Source: Nitratidesulfovibrio sp. SRB-5
Lineage (GTDB): Bacteria > Desulfobacterota > Desulfovibrionia > Desulfovibrionales > Desulfovibrionaceae
DNA length: 64,000 nucleotides
Direction: 5' to 3'
Assembly: GCF_019931275.1 (NCBI RefSeq)
Contig: NZ_JAIOTY010000002.1
Location: forward strand, 1,266,631-1,330,630
A model generated the notes under the pieces. That model did no database searches and was not told the DNA's origin. It saw only the letters and a list, made by a program, of their open reading frames with translations. Shown here one piece after another: positions 15,872 through 23,818 of the stretch. The position numbers were made by a program, and so were the translations under genes. The stretch's first letter is position 1, and every line of letters begins with the position of its first letter.

Positions 15872-17602
15872 ATGGCACAGCAACGCATTTTCGCCTCCGC
15901 GACCCGGCAGGAAGAACCCACCCGCTGGCTGGACGTGTTCGGCCTGCTGTTCGTGGCCGGGGCACTGGGCCTGGGCATCTGGTTTGCCCTCGCGCATCGC
16001 CATGCCGCGGCAGGGCCGGACATTTCCCTCGCCCCGGCCATGCTGCCGCGCTACGCCGCGTACTCGGTGGGCCGCATGTTCATGGCCTACCTGCTCTCCA
16101 TGCTCTTTTCGCTGGGCTACGGCACGCTGGCCGCGCGTTCGCGCCGGGCCGGGCCGGTGCTGCTGGCCGTGCTGGACATCCTGCAAAGCGTGCCCATCCT
16201 GTCCTTCCTGCCCGTGGTGCTGCTGAGCCTTTCCGCCGTGCTGCCCCAGGCCGTGGCGGTGGAAGCGGCATCCGTGGTGCTCATCTTCACCAGCCAGGCC
16301 TGGAACATCACCTTTGCCTGGTATCAGGCCCAGACCACCCTGCCCGGCGACCTGCGCGAGGCCGTGTCGGGCTACCGCATGGGCGCGTGGCAGCGCTTTC
16401 GCACCCTGGACCTGCCCTTTGCCGGGGTGAGCCTGCTGTGGAACAGCATCATGAGCTGGGCGGGCGGCTGGTTCTTTCTCATGGCGGCGGAAATGTTCAC
16501 CGTGGGCAGCCGCGACTTCCGCCTGCCGGGCCTTGGCTCCTACCTTCAGGAGGCCGCCGCCCGCGAGGACACCCCCGCCATCCTCATGGGCCTCGGCACC
16601 ATGATGGTGGTCATCGTCACGCTGGACCAGCTGGTGTGGCGGCCCTTGCTGGCCTGGGGCGAGCGCTTCAAGCTGACCATGGTGGCCGAGGACGAGCAGC
16701 CTGAATCGTGGTTTCTCGACCTGCTGCGGGCCGCCCGCCGCATGGCCCCGGTGCGCGCGCTGCTGGAGCGGGTGCTGGCCCCGGCGGCGGAAGCCGTGGA
16801 CGCGTGGCTGATCCGCCGCTTTCCCCCGTCGGGAGAGAGCATGGACGTGGTCCGCCACGATCCGTGGGCGGGCCGTCTGTTCGGGGTGTTGCTGTTCGGC
16901 TGCGTGGCCTTCGGCCTGTGGAAGGGCAGCGGCCTGCTGCTTCAGGTGGCCCCGGAAAGCTGGCGCGACATCGTCATCGGCATTGCCGCCACCTTTTTGC
17001 GGGTCATGGCGGCCATGGCCGTGGCCCTGGCCTGGACCCTGCCGGTGGGCGTGCTCATCGGCACCAATGCCCGCCTTGCGCGGGTGTTGCAGCCTGTGGT
17101 CCAGATCGCCGCGTCCATCCCGGCCACGGCGCTGTTTCCGGTGTTCCTGATGGTGCTGGTGGACGTGACCCACGGCCTGAACGCGGCGGCGGTGCTGCTG
17201 ATGCTGCTGGGCACCCAGTGGTACCTGCTGTTCAACATCATTGCCGGGGCGTCTTCCATCCCGCGCGACCTCAAGGACACCGCCGCGCTCATCGGCCTTT
17301 CGCGCGCGCAGCAGTGGCGCACCCTGATCCTGCCCGCGCTGTTCCCGTACATCGTCACCGGGGCCATCACGGCCAGCGGCGGGGCGTGGAACGCCAGCAT
17401 CGTTTCCGAGTACGTGTCCTTCGGGGGGCGCACGCTCAGCGCCACGGGCATCGGGGCCATCATCGCCCGCGCCACGGCCGAGGGCGACTTTCCCCTGCTG
17501 TTCGCGGGCACGCTGAGCATGATCGTCACCGTGGTGGGCTTCAACCGGCTGGTGTGGCGGCGCCTGTACCGCCTGGCCGAAGAACGTTTTCGCATGGAGT
17601 AG
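15872..17602 (+). CDS. ABC transporter permease, two fused permease domains (NitT/TauT type)
   Basis: A 576-residue membrane protein holding two BPD_transp_1 permease modules in one chain: one at about residues 60-265 (TM helices around AYLLSMLFSLGYGTLAARS and FAGVSLLWNSIMSWAGGW) and one at about 340-570. Each carries an EAA-type cytoplasmic loop, EAVSGYRMGAWQRFRTLDLP and DTAALIGLSRAQQWRTLILP, that docks the ATPase. Family members import sulfonates, nitrate or similar anions. I chose ATG 15872 because the predicted product then starts just before the first helix; the frame is open to 15653. The ATPase follows after 3 bp. No substrate-binding protein is encoded nearby. Confidence 0.85.
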   Translation: MAQQRIFASATRQEEPTRWLDVFGLLFVAGALGLGIWFALAHRHAAAGPDISLAPAMLPRYAAYSVGRMFMAYLLSMLFSLGYGTLAARSRRAGPVLLAVLDILQSVPILSFLPVVLLSLSAVLPQAVAVEAASVVLIFTSQAWNITFAWYQAQTTLPGDLREAVSGYRMGAWQRFRTLDLPFAGVSLLWNSIMSWAGGWFFLMAAEMFTVGSRDFRLPGLGSYLQEAAAREDTPAILMGLGTMMVVIVTLDQLVWRPLLAWGERFKLTMVAEDEQPESWFLDLLRAARRMAPVRALLERVLAPAAEAVDAWLIRRFPPSGESMDVVRHDPWAGRLFGVLLFGCVAFGLWKGSGLLLQVAPESWRDIVIGIAATFLRVMAAMAVALAWTLPVGVLIGTNARLARVLQPVVQIAASIPATALFPVFLMVLVDVTHGLNAAAVLLMLLGTQWYLLFNIIAGASSIPRDLKDTAALIGLSRAQQWRTLILPALFPYIVTGAITASGGAWNASIVSEYVSFGGRTLSATGIGAIIARATAEGDFPLLFAGTLSMIVTVVGFNRLVWRRLYRLAEERFRME

Positions 17603-17605
17603 GGC

Positions 17606-18910
17606 ATGCACGCACCTCTCGTCACCCTGCGCGGCCTTGGCAAGGCATACGGCAGCGGCGCGCGCCGCTTCACCGCCGTGTCCGGCGTCAACCTGGAAAT
17701 CGCCGAGGGCGAATTCGTGGCGCTGCTGGGGCCGTCCGGCTGCGGCAAGTCCACCCTTTTGCGTATGATCACCGGCCTCATCGCCCCCACCGAGGGCGAG
17801 GTGCTGTACCGGGGCGGGCGGCTGGAAGGGGTGAACCCCCACGCCACCATCGTGTTCCAGACCTTTGCCCTGTTTCCGTGGCTGACCGTGCAGGAAAACG
17901 TGGAAGTGGTGCTGAAGGCGCGCGGCGTGCCCCCGCGCGTGCGCGCCCGGCGCGCCCTGGACCTGCTGGACAGGGTGGGGCTGGCGGGCTTCGACAACGC
18001 CTACCCGCGCGAGCTTTCCGGCGGCATGCGCCAGAAGGTGGGCTTTGCCCGGGCCATGGCCGTGGAACCGGAACTGCTGTGCCTGGACGAGCCGTTTTCC
18101 GCCCTGGACGTGCTGTCGGCGGAAACGCTGCGCGGCGAACTGCTGGAACTGTGGACCAGCGGCAAGATTCCCACCCGGGCCATCCTGATGGTGTCGCACA
18201 ATATCGACGAGGCGGTGTTCATGGCCGACCGCATCGTGATCATGGACAAGGACCCCGGCCACATCGTGCGCGTGATGCCCGTGGACCTGCCCCACCCGCG
18301 CCAGCGCAAGTCGCCGGAGTATCTGGCCTTCGTGGACCGGGTATACGCCCTGCTGGCGGGCCAGACCCTGACCGAGGACGAGGAACTGGGCACCGCCCCC
18401 GGCCAGCCCGGCCACACCCGCCGCCTGCCGGACCTGACCATCAACGAGATCGCCGGCCTTGTGGAGCGCATGGCCGACCAGCCCTCCCACGGCGCGGACA
18501 TCTACCGCCTGACCGAGGAACTGCACGTGTCGTCCGACTACCTGCTGAAGGTCATCGAGGCGGCGGAACTGCTGGGCTTCGTCACCATCCGCGCGGGTGA
18601 CATGGAACTGACCCCGCTGGGCGAAACCTTTGCCGAGGCGTCCATCCTGGCCCGCAAGGAGATATTCGGTTCGCGCCTGCGCCGCCTGCCGCTGGTGGTC
18701 TGGCTGCTGGACCTGCTGCGGGCCAGCGGCAACCGCCAGATCAAGTTCGAGGTGGCGGAGACGGCCCTGTCGCTGGAATTTCCCCGGGCAGAGGCGGCTC
18801 GCCAGGTGGAGACCATGATCAACTGGGGCCGCTACGCCGAAATCTTGTCGTACGACGACAACAGCGAGGTCATCCTGCTGGAGCCGGAGGGCGGGGTGCA
18901 TCTGGAATGA
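17606..18910 (+). CDS. ABC transporter ATPase with AAA-associated C-terminal domain
   Basis: A 434-residue energising subunit for the fused permease just upstream. Walker A is GPSGCGKST (about 45-53), the Q-loop region reads VFQTFALFPW, the ABC signature is LSGGMRQK (about 138) and Walker B is LLCLDEPFSALD. The ATPase domain ends near 260. The last 130 residues, from about DLTINEIAGLVERM, form a winged-helix-like regulatory domain of the AAA-associated type found in a subgroup of nitrate/sulfonate-type ATPases. GGAG overlaps the end of the permease gene, so translation is coupled. Substrate unknown. Confidence 0.88.
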   Translation: MHAPLVTLRGLGKAYGSGARRFTAVSGVNLEIAEGEFVALLGPSGCGKSTLLRMITGLIAPTEGEVLYRGGRLEGVNPHATIVFQTFALFPWLTVQENVEVVLKARGVPPRVRARRALDLLDRVGLAGFDNAYPRELSGGMRQKVGFARAMAVEPELLCLDEPFSALDVLSAETLRGELLELWTSGKIPTRAILMVSHNIDEAVFMADRIVIMDKDPGHIVRVMPVDLPHPRQRKSPEYLAFVDRVYALLAGQTLTEDEELGTAPGQPGHTRRLPDLTINEIAGLVERMADQPSHGADIYRLTEELHVSSDYLLKVIEAAELLGFVTIRAGDMELTPLGETFAEASILARKEIFGSRLRRLPLVVWLLDLLRASGNRQIKFEVAETALSLEFPRAEAARQVETMINWGRYAEILSYDDNSEVILLEPEGGVHLE

Positions 18911-18930
18911 CGACTGCCGCCGATTAACGC

Positions 18931-18959
18931 TTTACATCCCCCAGTGCCGGGGGTATTGA
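18931..18959 (+). promoter_or_regulatory. Predicted sigma-70 promoter of the thi operon
   Basis: TTTACA (18931-18936) and TATTGA (18954-18959) are separated by exactly 17 bp, placing the start of transcription just before the first TPP riboswitch. A small CCCCC/GGGGG hairpin lies in the spacer, which may instead be the 3' hairpin of the ABC operon. Confidence 0.55.
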
Positions 18960-18967
18960 TCGCTTAT

Positions 18968-19056
18968 TCAGCTAGGGGAGCCCGTAGGGCTGAGAGTGGA
19001 GCACGCCTCCAGACCCTCTGAACCTGAAGCAGTTCACACTGCCGTAGGGAAGCTGA
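18968..19056 (+). ncRNA. TPP riboswitch 1 (THI element)
   Basis: All parts of the thiamine-pyrophosphate aptamer are present: P1 from CAGCT 18969-18973 with AGCTG 19051-19055, the GGGCTGAGA core (18988-18996), CTGAACCTGA (18 bases later in the P4/P5 arm) and the closing GCCGTAGGGAAGCT. It is followed after 26 bp by a perfect intrinsic terminator, so it works by transcription termination when TPP is bound. Confidence 0.95.
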
Positions 19057-19081
19057 GCGTACCGCGCCCGAAATGCCGGAA

Positions 19082-19113
19082 ACGCCCGTCCACCCTGCGA
19101 CGGGCGTTTTTTT
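19082..19113 (+). terminator. Terminator of TPP riboswitch 1
   Basis: A perfect 9-bp stem (ACGCCCGTC 19082-19090 with GACGGGCGT 19099-19107) is followed by seven T residues (19107-19113). It is the expression platform of the first riboswitch. Confidence 0.92.
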
Positions 19114-19167
19114 GTTCGCCCGCCGCAAGGATGCATGACAGGCCGCACGGCGGGCGCGCCATAACGC

Positions 19168-19258
19168 GAAGCTGGGGGAGCCCGCACGGGCTGAGAGGGA
19201 AGGGCAACCTTCCGACCCCGAGAACCTGATGCAGGTCATCCTGCCGTAGGGAAGCTTC
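19168..19258 (+). ncRNA. TPP riboswitch 2 (THI element)
   Basis: A second complete TPP aptamer: P1 from GAAGCT 19168-19173 with AGCTTC 19253-19258, GGGCTGAGA, GAGAACCTGATGCAGG and GCCGTAGGGAAGCT. There is no gene between it and the first riboswitch, so both act on thiS. It is followed by its own hairpin at 19278-19306 and then by thiS 85 bp downstream. Confidence 0.95.
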
Positions 19259-19277
19259 CTCGCCTTCGGGCCATCAA

Positions 19278-19306
19278 AGGGGAGCTTGCCATTCGCAGGC
19301 TCCCTT
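19278..19306 (+). promoter_or_regulatory. Expression-platform hairpin of TPP riboswitch 2
   Basis: Stem GGGAGCTTGC (19280-19289) with GCAGGCTCCC (19295-19304), extended by G-U and A-U pairs on both sides, loop CATTC. CGCTTTCTCG follows, a weaker U-tract than at terminator 1. It ends about 25 bases before the thiS ribosome site. Confidence 0.7.
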
Positions 19307-19343
19307 CGCTTTCTCGAACGTCGCGGCAGCGGAGATTACGGCA

Positions 19344-19544
19344 ATGACGATACGCGTGAACGGACAGCAGATGGAATGCGAAACCGGCACGACGCTGCTC
19401 CAGTTGCTGGAGCAGATGGCCCTGCGGCCCGAGGCCGTGGTGGTCGAGCGCAACCGCGCCATCGTGAAGTCCGGGGAGTACGGGGCCACCCGGCTCGATC
19501 AGGGAGACGAACTCGAACTACTGCACTTCGTGGGAGGGGGCTAG
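19344..19544 (+). CDS. thiS: Sulfur carrier protein ThiS
   Basis: A 66-residue ubiquitin-fold protein that carries sulfur as a C-terminal thiocarboxylate for thiazole synthesis. It starts [18 protein letters not shown] and ends HFVGGG, giving the obligatory Gly-Gly end that ThiF adenylates. GGAG lies ten bases before the ATG. Its TAG overlaps the GTG start of thiG. It is the first gene after the two TPP riboswitches. Confidence 0.96.
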   Translation: MTIRVNGQQMECETGTTLLQLLEQMALRPEAVVVERNRAIVKSGEYGATRLDQGDELELLHFVGGG

Positions 19545-20344
19545 TGACGCACGACACGCACGACAATGACGCGCTGGTGATCGGAGGGACGGCCCTGACG
19601 AGCCGCCTCTTCATCGGCACCGGCAAGTACGGCACCGACTCCCTCATCCCTGACGTGGCCGGGGCCTCGGGCTCCCAGGTCATCACCGTGGCGCTGCGGC
19701 GCGTGGACCTGGCCAACCCCAGGTCCAACGTGCTGGCCCACATTCCGCCGCACATGCGGCTGCTGCCGAACACCTCCGGCGCGCGGACGGCCGAAGAGGC
19801 CGTCCGCATCGCCCGGCTGGCGCAGGCCGCCGGGTGCGGCAACTGGATCAAGATCGAGGTCATTTCCGACAGCCGTTTCCTGCTGCCGGACGGCTACGCC
19901 ACGGCCCGCGCCACGGAAGCGCTGGCCAAGGAGGGCTTCGTGGTGCTGCCGTACATGAACCCCGACCTGTACGTTGCGCGCGACCTGGTCAACGCCGGGG
20001 CCGCCGCCGTCATGCCGCTGGGCGCGCCCATCGGCACCAACCGGGGGCTGCGCACGGCAGAGATGATCGGCGTGCTCATCGAGGAAGTCGACCTGCCGGT
20101 CATCGTGGACGCGGGCATCGGCAAGCCCTCGCAGGCCTGCGAGGCCATGGAGATGGGTGCCGCCGCGTGCCTGGTGAACACGGCCATCGCCACGGCGGGC
20201 AATCCGGTGGCCATGGCCCGCGCCTTTGGAGAGGCGGTGCGCGCCGGACGCGCGGCATACCTTTCGGGCGCGGGGCCGGTGGTCACGGCGACTGTAGACG
20301 GTGCCAGCGCCTCGTCGCCGCTGACGGGCTTTCTGGGGGAATAG
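19544..20344 (+). CDS. thiG: Thiazole synthase ThiG
   Basis: Condenses 1-deoxy-D-xylulose 5-phosphate, dehydroglycine and the sulfur from ThiS thiocarboxylate into thiazole phosphate. The 266-residue TIM-barrel protein contains LFIGTGKYG near the start, NWIKIEVI at about residues 100-107 with the Schiff-base lysine, [14 protein letters not shown] and [10 protein letters not shown] chose GTG 19544 because GGAGGGGG lies directly upstream and the protein then has family length. The start overlaps the thiS stop (TAGTG), indicating translational coupling. Confidence 0.96.
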   Translation: MTHDTHDNDALVIGGTALTSRLFIGTGKYGTDSLIPDVAGASGSQVITVALRRVDLANPRSNVLAHIPPHMRLLPNTSGARTAEEAVRIARLAQAAGCGNWIKIEVISDSRFLLPDGYATARATEALAKEGFVVLPYMNPDLYVARDLVNAGAAAVMPLGAPIGTNRGLRTAEMIGVLIEEVDLPVIVDAGIGKPSQACEAMEMGAAACLVNTAIATAGNPVAMARAFGEAVRAGRAAYLSGAGPVVTATVDGASASSPLTGFLGE

Positions 20345-20612
20345 CGGCGAAGGGGCGGGCATCGCGGCGGGGCGGCGACCAATACGGCCCCCGGGCTGCC
20401 AGTCGGACTGCCCGATCAGGCGGATTTGGCCGGACCTGCCGGACCTGGCGGACCTAGCGGACCTGCCCGGCCAGCCTGTCTGGCCTGCCTGTCCGGTCTG
20501 CCGGGCCTGTCTGCCTGACCCGTCTGTCTGGCCGTTTTGTTTGTTCCGTCTGTCCGGCCAGTCTGGTCGCCTTTATCCCGCGTTCGCTTTATTCCCGCAC
20601 AAGGAGCAGGAC
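20345..20612. repeat. Low-complexity thiG-thiH spacer with 9-bp tandem repeats
   Basis: Four 9-bp units of the CCGGACCTG type lie at 20430-20465, followed to about 20570 by diffuse CTGTCTGG/CTGCC repeats that make one strand pyrimidine-rich. No gene is seen. The spacer is unusually long for an operon joint. Confidence 0.7.
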
Positions 20613-21857
20613 ATGAGCATGTACGACGTGGTCCGCGAATGGACCCCCCGCGTGGCGGACGCACCCCTGCGCGCCTTCATGGACGCCGCCACGCCGGACG
20701 ACGTGGCCCGCGTGCTGCGCAAGGAACGCCTTTCCCCGCACGACCTGCTGACCCTGCTTTCCCCGGCGGCGTCCACCCGACTGGAGGCCATGGCCCTTCG
20801 CGCCCGAGATCTGACGGTGCGCCACTTCGGGCGCACCATCCAGCTGTTCACCCCGCTGTACCTTTCCAACCACTGCACCAACCAGTGCCGGTACTGCGGC
20901 TTCAACGCGCGCAACCACATCCCCCGCCAGCGCCTGACGGACGAGGAAATCCTGGCCGAGGGCCGGGCCATTGCCGCCACCGGGCTGCGCCACCTGCTGC
21001 TGCTTACCGGCGATGCGCGCCACGTTTCCGGGCCGGACTACATCGCCCACGCCGCACGCCTGCTGGCCCCGCTGTTCCCTTCGCAGTCGGTGGAGGTCTA
21101 TTCGCTGTCGGACGAGGAATACGCGCTGCTGGTGGACGCGGGCATCGACGGCATGACCATGTTCCAGGAAACCTACAACGAGGCCCTGTACCCGGAACTG
21201 CACCCCGCAGGCCCCAAGCGCGACTATCATTTCCGACTGGACGCGCCGGAGCGCGCCGCCCGCGCGGGCATGCGCGGCGTGGGGCTTGGCGCGCTGCTGG
21301 GGCTGGACGACTGGCGGCGCGACGCCTTCTTCACCGCGCTGCACGGCCACTGGCTGCAACGCCGGTATCCCCATGTGGACGCAAGCTTTTCCGTGCCGCG
21401 CCTGCGTCCGCACGCCGGGGCCTTCCAGCCAGCGCACGCGGTATCCGACCGCGACCTGGTGCAGGTCATTCTGGCGTATCGCATCTTCATGCCCAGCGCG
21501 GGCATTACCGTTTCCACCCGCGAGCGGGCGGGCCTGCGCGACAACCTGATCCCCCTCGGGGTCACCCGCATGTCCGCCGGGGTGAGCACCGCTGTCGGTG
21601 GTCACGCCGGACATAAGGATACGGAAGGACAGGGAGATGGGGACGGCGCCACCCCGCAGTTCGAGATTTCCGACCCGCGCAGTGCCGACGAAATGGCCGC
21701 CGCCATTGCCGCGCACGGCTACCAGCCGGTGTACAAGGACTGGGAATCGGTGCTGGACGGCGGGTATGGGTGTGGGATAGCGTGCGCCGCGCGACGCACC
21801 CCGTCCGGTGAACCTGTTGGGGCACCTGCCCCGGCAGCCCCCCGCGCCACGGCCTGA
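20613..21857 (+). CDS. thiH: 2-iminoacetate (dehydroglycine) synthase ThiH
   Basis: Radical-SAM enzyme that cleaves tyrosine to dehydroglycine and p-cresol, supplying the glycine imine for ThiG; it is the anaerobe-type alternative to oxygen-dependent ThiO. The 414-residue protein has the cluster motif with Cys88, Cys92 and Cys95 in NHCTNQCRYCGF, inside a TIM-barrel, and a C-terminal domain typical of ThiH/BATS proteins. AAGGAG seven bases upstream fixes ATG 20613. The last 25 residues are Pro/Ala-rich and probably disordered. Its presence fits an anaerobic lifestyle. Confidence 0.95.
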   Translation: MSMYDVVREWTPRVADAPLRAFMDAATPDDVARVLRKERLSPHDLLTLLSPAASTRLEAMALRARDLTVRHFGRTIQLFTPLYLSNHCTNQCRYCGFNARNHIPRQRLTDEEILAEGRAIAATGLRHLLLLTGDARHVSGPDYIAHAARLLAPLFPSQSVEVYSLSDEEYALLVDAGIDGMTMFQETYNEALYPELHPAGPKRDYHFRLDAPERAARAGMRGVGLGALLGLDDWRRDAFFTALHGHWLQRRYPHVDASFSVPRLRPHAGAFQPAHAVSDRDLVQVILAYRIFMPSAGITVSTRERAGLRDNLIPLGVTRMSAGVSTAVGGHAGHKDTEGQGDGDGATPQFEISDPRSADEMAAAIAAHGYQPVYKDWESVLDGGYGCGIACAARRTPSGEPVGAPAPAAPRATA

Positions 21858-21941
21858 CGCCTTCCTTATAAGGCAGGGAGTGCGCACGGGACGGAAAAGA
21901 CGGGGCATCCGCGCCGCAATCCCCCCTCTTCAGGAGCTTTC

Positions 21942-22562
21942 GTGAGCATTCTTTCCGATGGTCTCGCCCGGTATCTCGAACATGACCACCTTGAACGCCT
22001 GGCCGCGGCCCGCGTGGGCATTGCCGGGGCAGGGGGCCTGGGCTCCAACTGCGCCGCCATGCTGGTGCGCAGCGGCCTGCGCCGTCTGGTGGTGGCCGAC
22101 CGCGACGTGGTCGAACCCTCAAATCTCAATCGCCAGCAGTACCAGCCGTTCCATCTCGGCAAGTCCAAGGTGGACGCGCTTGCCGAAAGCCTGCGCGTCA
22201 TAGAGCCGCGTCTGGTGGTCACCGCCCGGCGTGTGGACCTGACCCCCACCAACGTGGCCGACGTGTTCGCGGGCTGCGACATCCTGGTGGAAGCCCTGGA
22301 CGACCCGGAGGCCAAGCGCATGTTCGTGGAGGCCGCGCTGGAAATGGGCGCCTTCGTGGTGTCCGCCTCCGGCATGGGCGGCTGGGGCGGCCCGGCCATG
22401 CAGATGCGCCGCATGGGCGACCGCATGGTGCTGGTGGGCGACTTCACCAGCGAGGTGGGCCACGACCTGCCCCCGCTGGCCCCGCGCGTGACCATGGCGG
22501 CGGCCATGCAGGCGGATGCGGTACTGCACCACATACTCGGCCCCTGCCCCGGTTTTGTGTAA
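21942..22562 (+). CDS. thiF: ThiS adenylyltransferase ThiF
   Basis: E1-like enzyme that adenylates the ThiS C-terminus so that sulfur can be attached. The 206-residue protein has the nucleotide-binding loop GIAGAGGLGSN at about residues 25-35, followed by RLVVADRDVVEPSNLNRQQY, the E1 substrate segment. It is shorter than E. coli ThiF (about 250 residues) and lacks the pair of CxxC zinc motifs, as in many anaerobe ThiF-like proteins. CAGGAG precedes GTG 21942. A small hairpin (GCCTT/AAGGC) lies in the gap after thiH. Confidence 0.92.
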   Translation: MSILSDGLARYLEHDHLERLAAARVGIAGAGGLGSNCAAMLVRSGLRRLVVADRDVVEPSNLNRQQYQPFHLGKSKVDALAESLRVIEPRLVVTARRVDLTPTNVADVFAGCDILVEALDDPEAKRMFVEAALEMGAFVVSASGMGGWGGPAMQMRRMGDRMVLVGDFTSEVGHDLPPLAPRVTMAAAMQADAVLHHILGPCPGFV

Positions 22563-22686
22563 TCGGCGTCAGGGCGGGCATATGCTGCGTCAAACAGGCT
22601 TTCCGCGCGGGTCACGTACCGAAGACGTACGCTCCCCTTGCGGAAAGCCTGTTTTCCTTGCCTCTACCCACCCTGACGCCGATTAC
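22559..22686. repeat. 128-bp composite palindrome between thiF and thiE
   Basis: Nested inverted repeats: outer arms 22559-22578 and 22667-22686 match at 19 of 20 positions; inner arms 22592-22606 and 22640-22654 match at 15 of 15 (AAACAGGCTTTCCGC); an innermost CGTAC/GTACG pair sits at 22615-22619 and 22627-22631. The left outer arm overlaps the last codon of thiF. A 15-bp sequence in the left half (22579-22593) recurs outside at 22714-22728 with one mismatch. The RNA would fold into a single long cruciform-like hairpin. It may be a miniature mobile element or a strong processing/termination signal. Confidence 0.85.
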
Positions 22687-22882
22687 AGGCGGGGTGCCGG
22701 TTCGCGGTGGGGCCATATGCAGCGTCAAGCCGACTTTCCCTGCCGCTGACCCCGCCGCGCGCGTTACGCAGGTTGCGCAGGGGCGGTAGGGGCAGGTGTT
22801 TTATGGACTTATAACTGGCTTTGATGACTTGGTATTCTGCGGAGCCCGAAAGCTCAGTTCTTCCCCAAAAAAGGAGCATCCC

Positions 22883-23536
22883 ATGCCGCGCATCCTTCCC
22901 GGCAGCACGCCGGAAGCCGACATCTACTGCCTGACCGATGACGGGCTGTCGCGGGGGCGGTCCGCCGTGGACGTGGTGGACGCCATGCTGCGCGGCGGCG
23001 CGCGCATCGTGCAGTACCGCGAGAAGGACAAGCACGCCGGTGAGATGCTGCGCGAGTGCATGGAACTGCGCCGCATGACCCGCGAGGCCGGGGCCTGTTT
23101 CATCGTCAACGACCACGTGGACATCGCCATGCTGTGCGATGCCGACGGGGTGCACGTGGGGCAGGAGGACCTGCCCGTGCAGGCGGTGCGGCAACTGGTG
23201 GGGCCGGGGCGCATCATCGGGCTGTCCACCCATTCGCCGGAGCAGGCCCGCGCCGCCGTTGCAAGCGGGGCGGACTACATCGGCGTGGGGCCCATTTTCG
23301 CCACCAGGACCAAGAAGGACGTCTGCGCGCCCGTTGGCTTCGAATACCTGGACTGGGTGGTGGCCAACATTGCGCTGCCGTTCGTGGCCATTGGCGGCAT
23401 CAAGCTGCACAACGTCGGGCAGGTGGCCGCGCACGGCGCGCGGTGCTGCGCGCTGGTCTCGGAAATCGTGGGCGCGGACAATGTTGCCGCCCGCTTCGCG
23501 GAAGCCCGTGCGGCCATGGGTGCGGCGCGGGGGTAG
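22883..23536 (+). CDS. thiE: Thiamine-phosphate synthase ThiE
   Basis: Joins the thiazole phosphate and the pyrimidine (HMP) pyrophosphate to thiamine monophosphate. The 217-residue TIM-barrel protein shows family blocks VQYREKDKH (about 37-45), FIVNDHVDIAMLCDADGVHVGQ in two adjoining parts (about 74-95), YIGVGPIFATRTKKD (about 133-147) and FVAIGGIKLHNV. AAGGAG upstream fixes ATG 22883. It is separated from thiF by 320 bp including the composite palindrome, so it may be transcribed partly on its own. Confidence 0.95.
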   Translation: MPRILPGSTPEADIYCLTDDGLSRGRSAVDVVDAMLRGGARIVQYREKDKHAGEMLRECMELRRMTREAGACFIVNDHVDIAMLCDADGVHVGQEDLPVQAVRQLVGPGRIIGLSTHSPEQARAAVASGADYIGVGPIFATRTKKDVCAPVGFEYLDWVVANIALPFVAIGGIKLHNVGQVAAHGARCCALVSEIVGADNVAARFAEARAAMGAARG

Positions 23537-23714
23537 TCTGTCCCGACGCTCCGGCAGCCGCGCCGGGGCAGCCCGTTTCCTTCGGCACCCTGCGCTCCGG
23601 CATGTTTGCGTACCGTCTTGCCAAGGTCGTGCACCCTGCGCATTCTGGGCGTCCTGCTCAGCCTGCGGAGTGCCTCCTTCGTTTTTTCCTTCTTTTCGTA
23701 TCCGCAATGCACGC

Positions 23715-23750
23715 AAAAACGCGGCGCTCCCGAAAGGGCAGCGCCGCGTT
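23715..23750 (-). terminator. Terminator of the EF-hand gene (minus strand), possibly bidirectional
   Basis: A long stem (AACGCGGCGCT from 23719 with AGCGCCGCGTT to 23750, continued by CCC/GGG around a GAAA loop). On the minus strand it is followed by five U residues (AAAAA at 23715-23719 on plus). It sits 180 bp after thiE and 70 bp after the EF-hand gene in the convergent gap. Confidence 0.88.
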
Positions 23751-23818
23751 GTTCATTGCGTGCAGCAACGGTGCGGTGGCCACGACGGACAGGAAGCCCG
23801 CCGTCAGGTGACTTCCTC

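Noticed and set aside
15692-18901. Very long open frame (over 1000 codons) on the minus strand opposite the ABC transporter genes
   Set aside because: A GC-rich antisense shadow: the plus-strand products have clear Walker and permease motifs, and the antisense product is His/Gln/Gly-rich with no family features.
22714-22740. Target-site duplication flanking the thiF-thiE palindrome
   Set aside because: The 15-bp direct repeat lies with one copy inside the palindrome and one outside, not at both outer borders, so it is not a target-site duplication in the usual sense.
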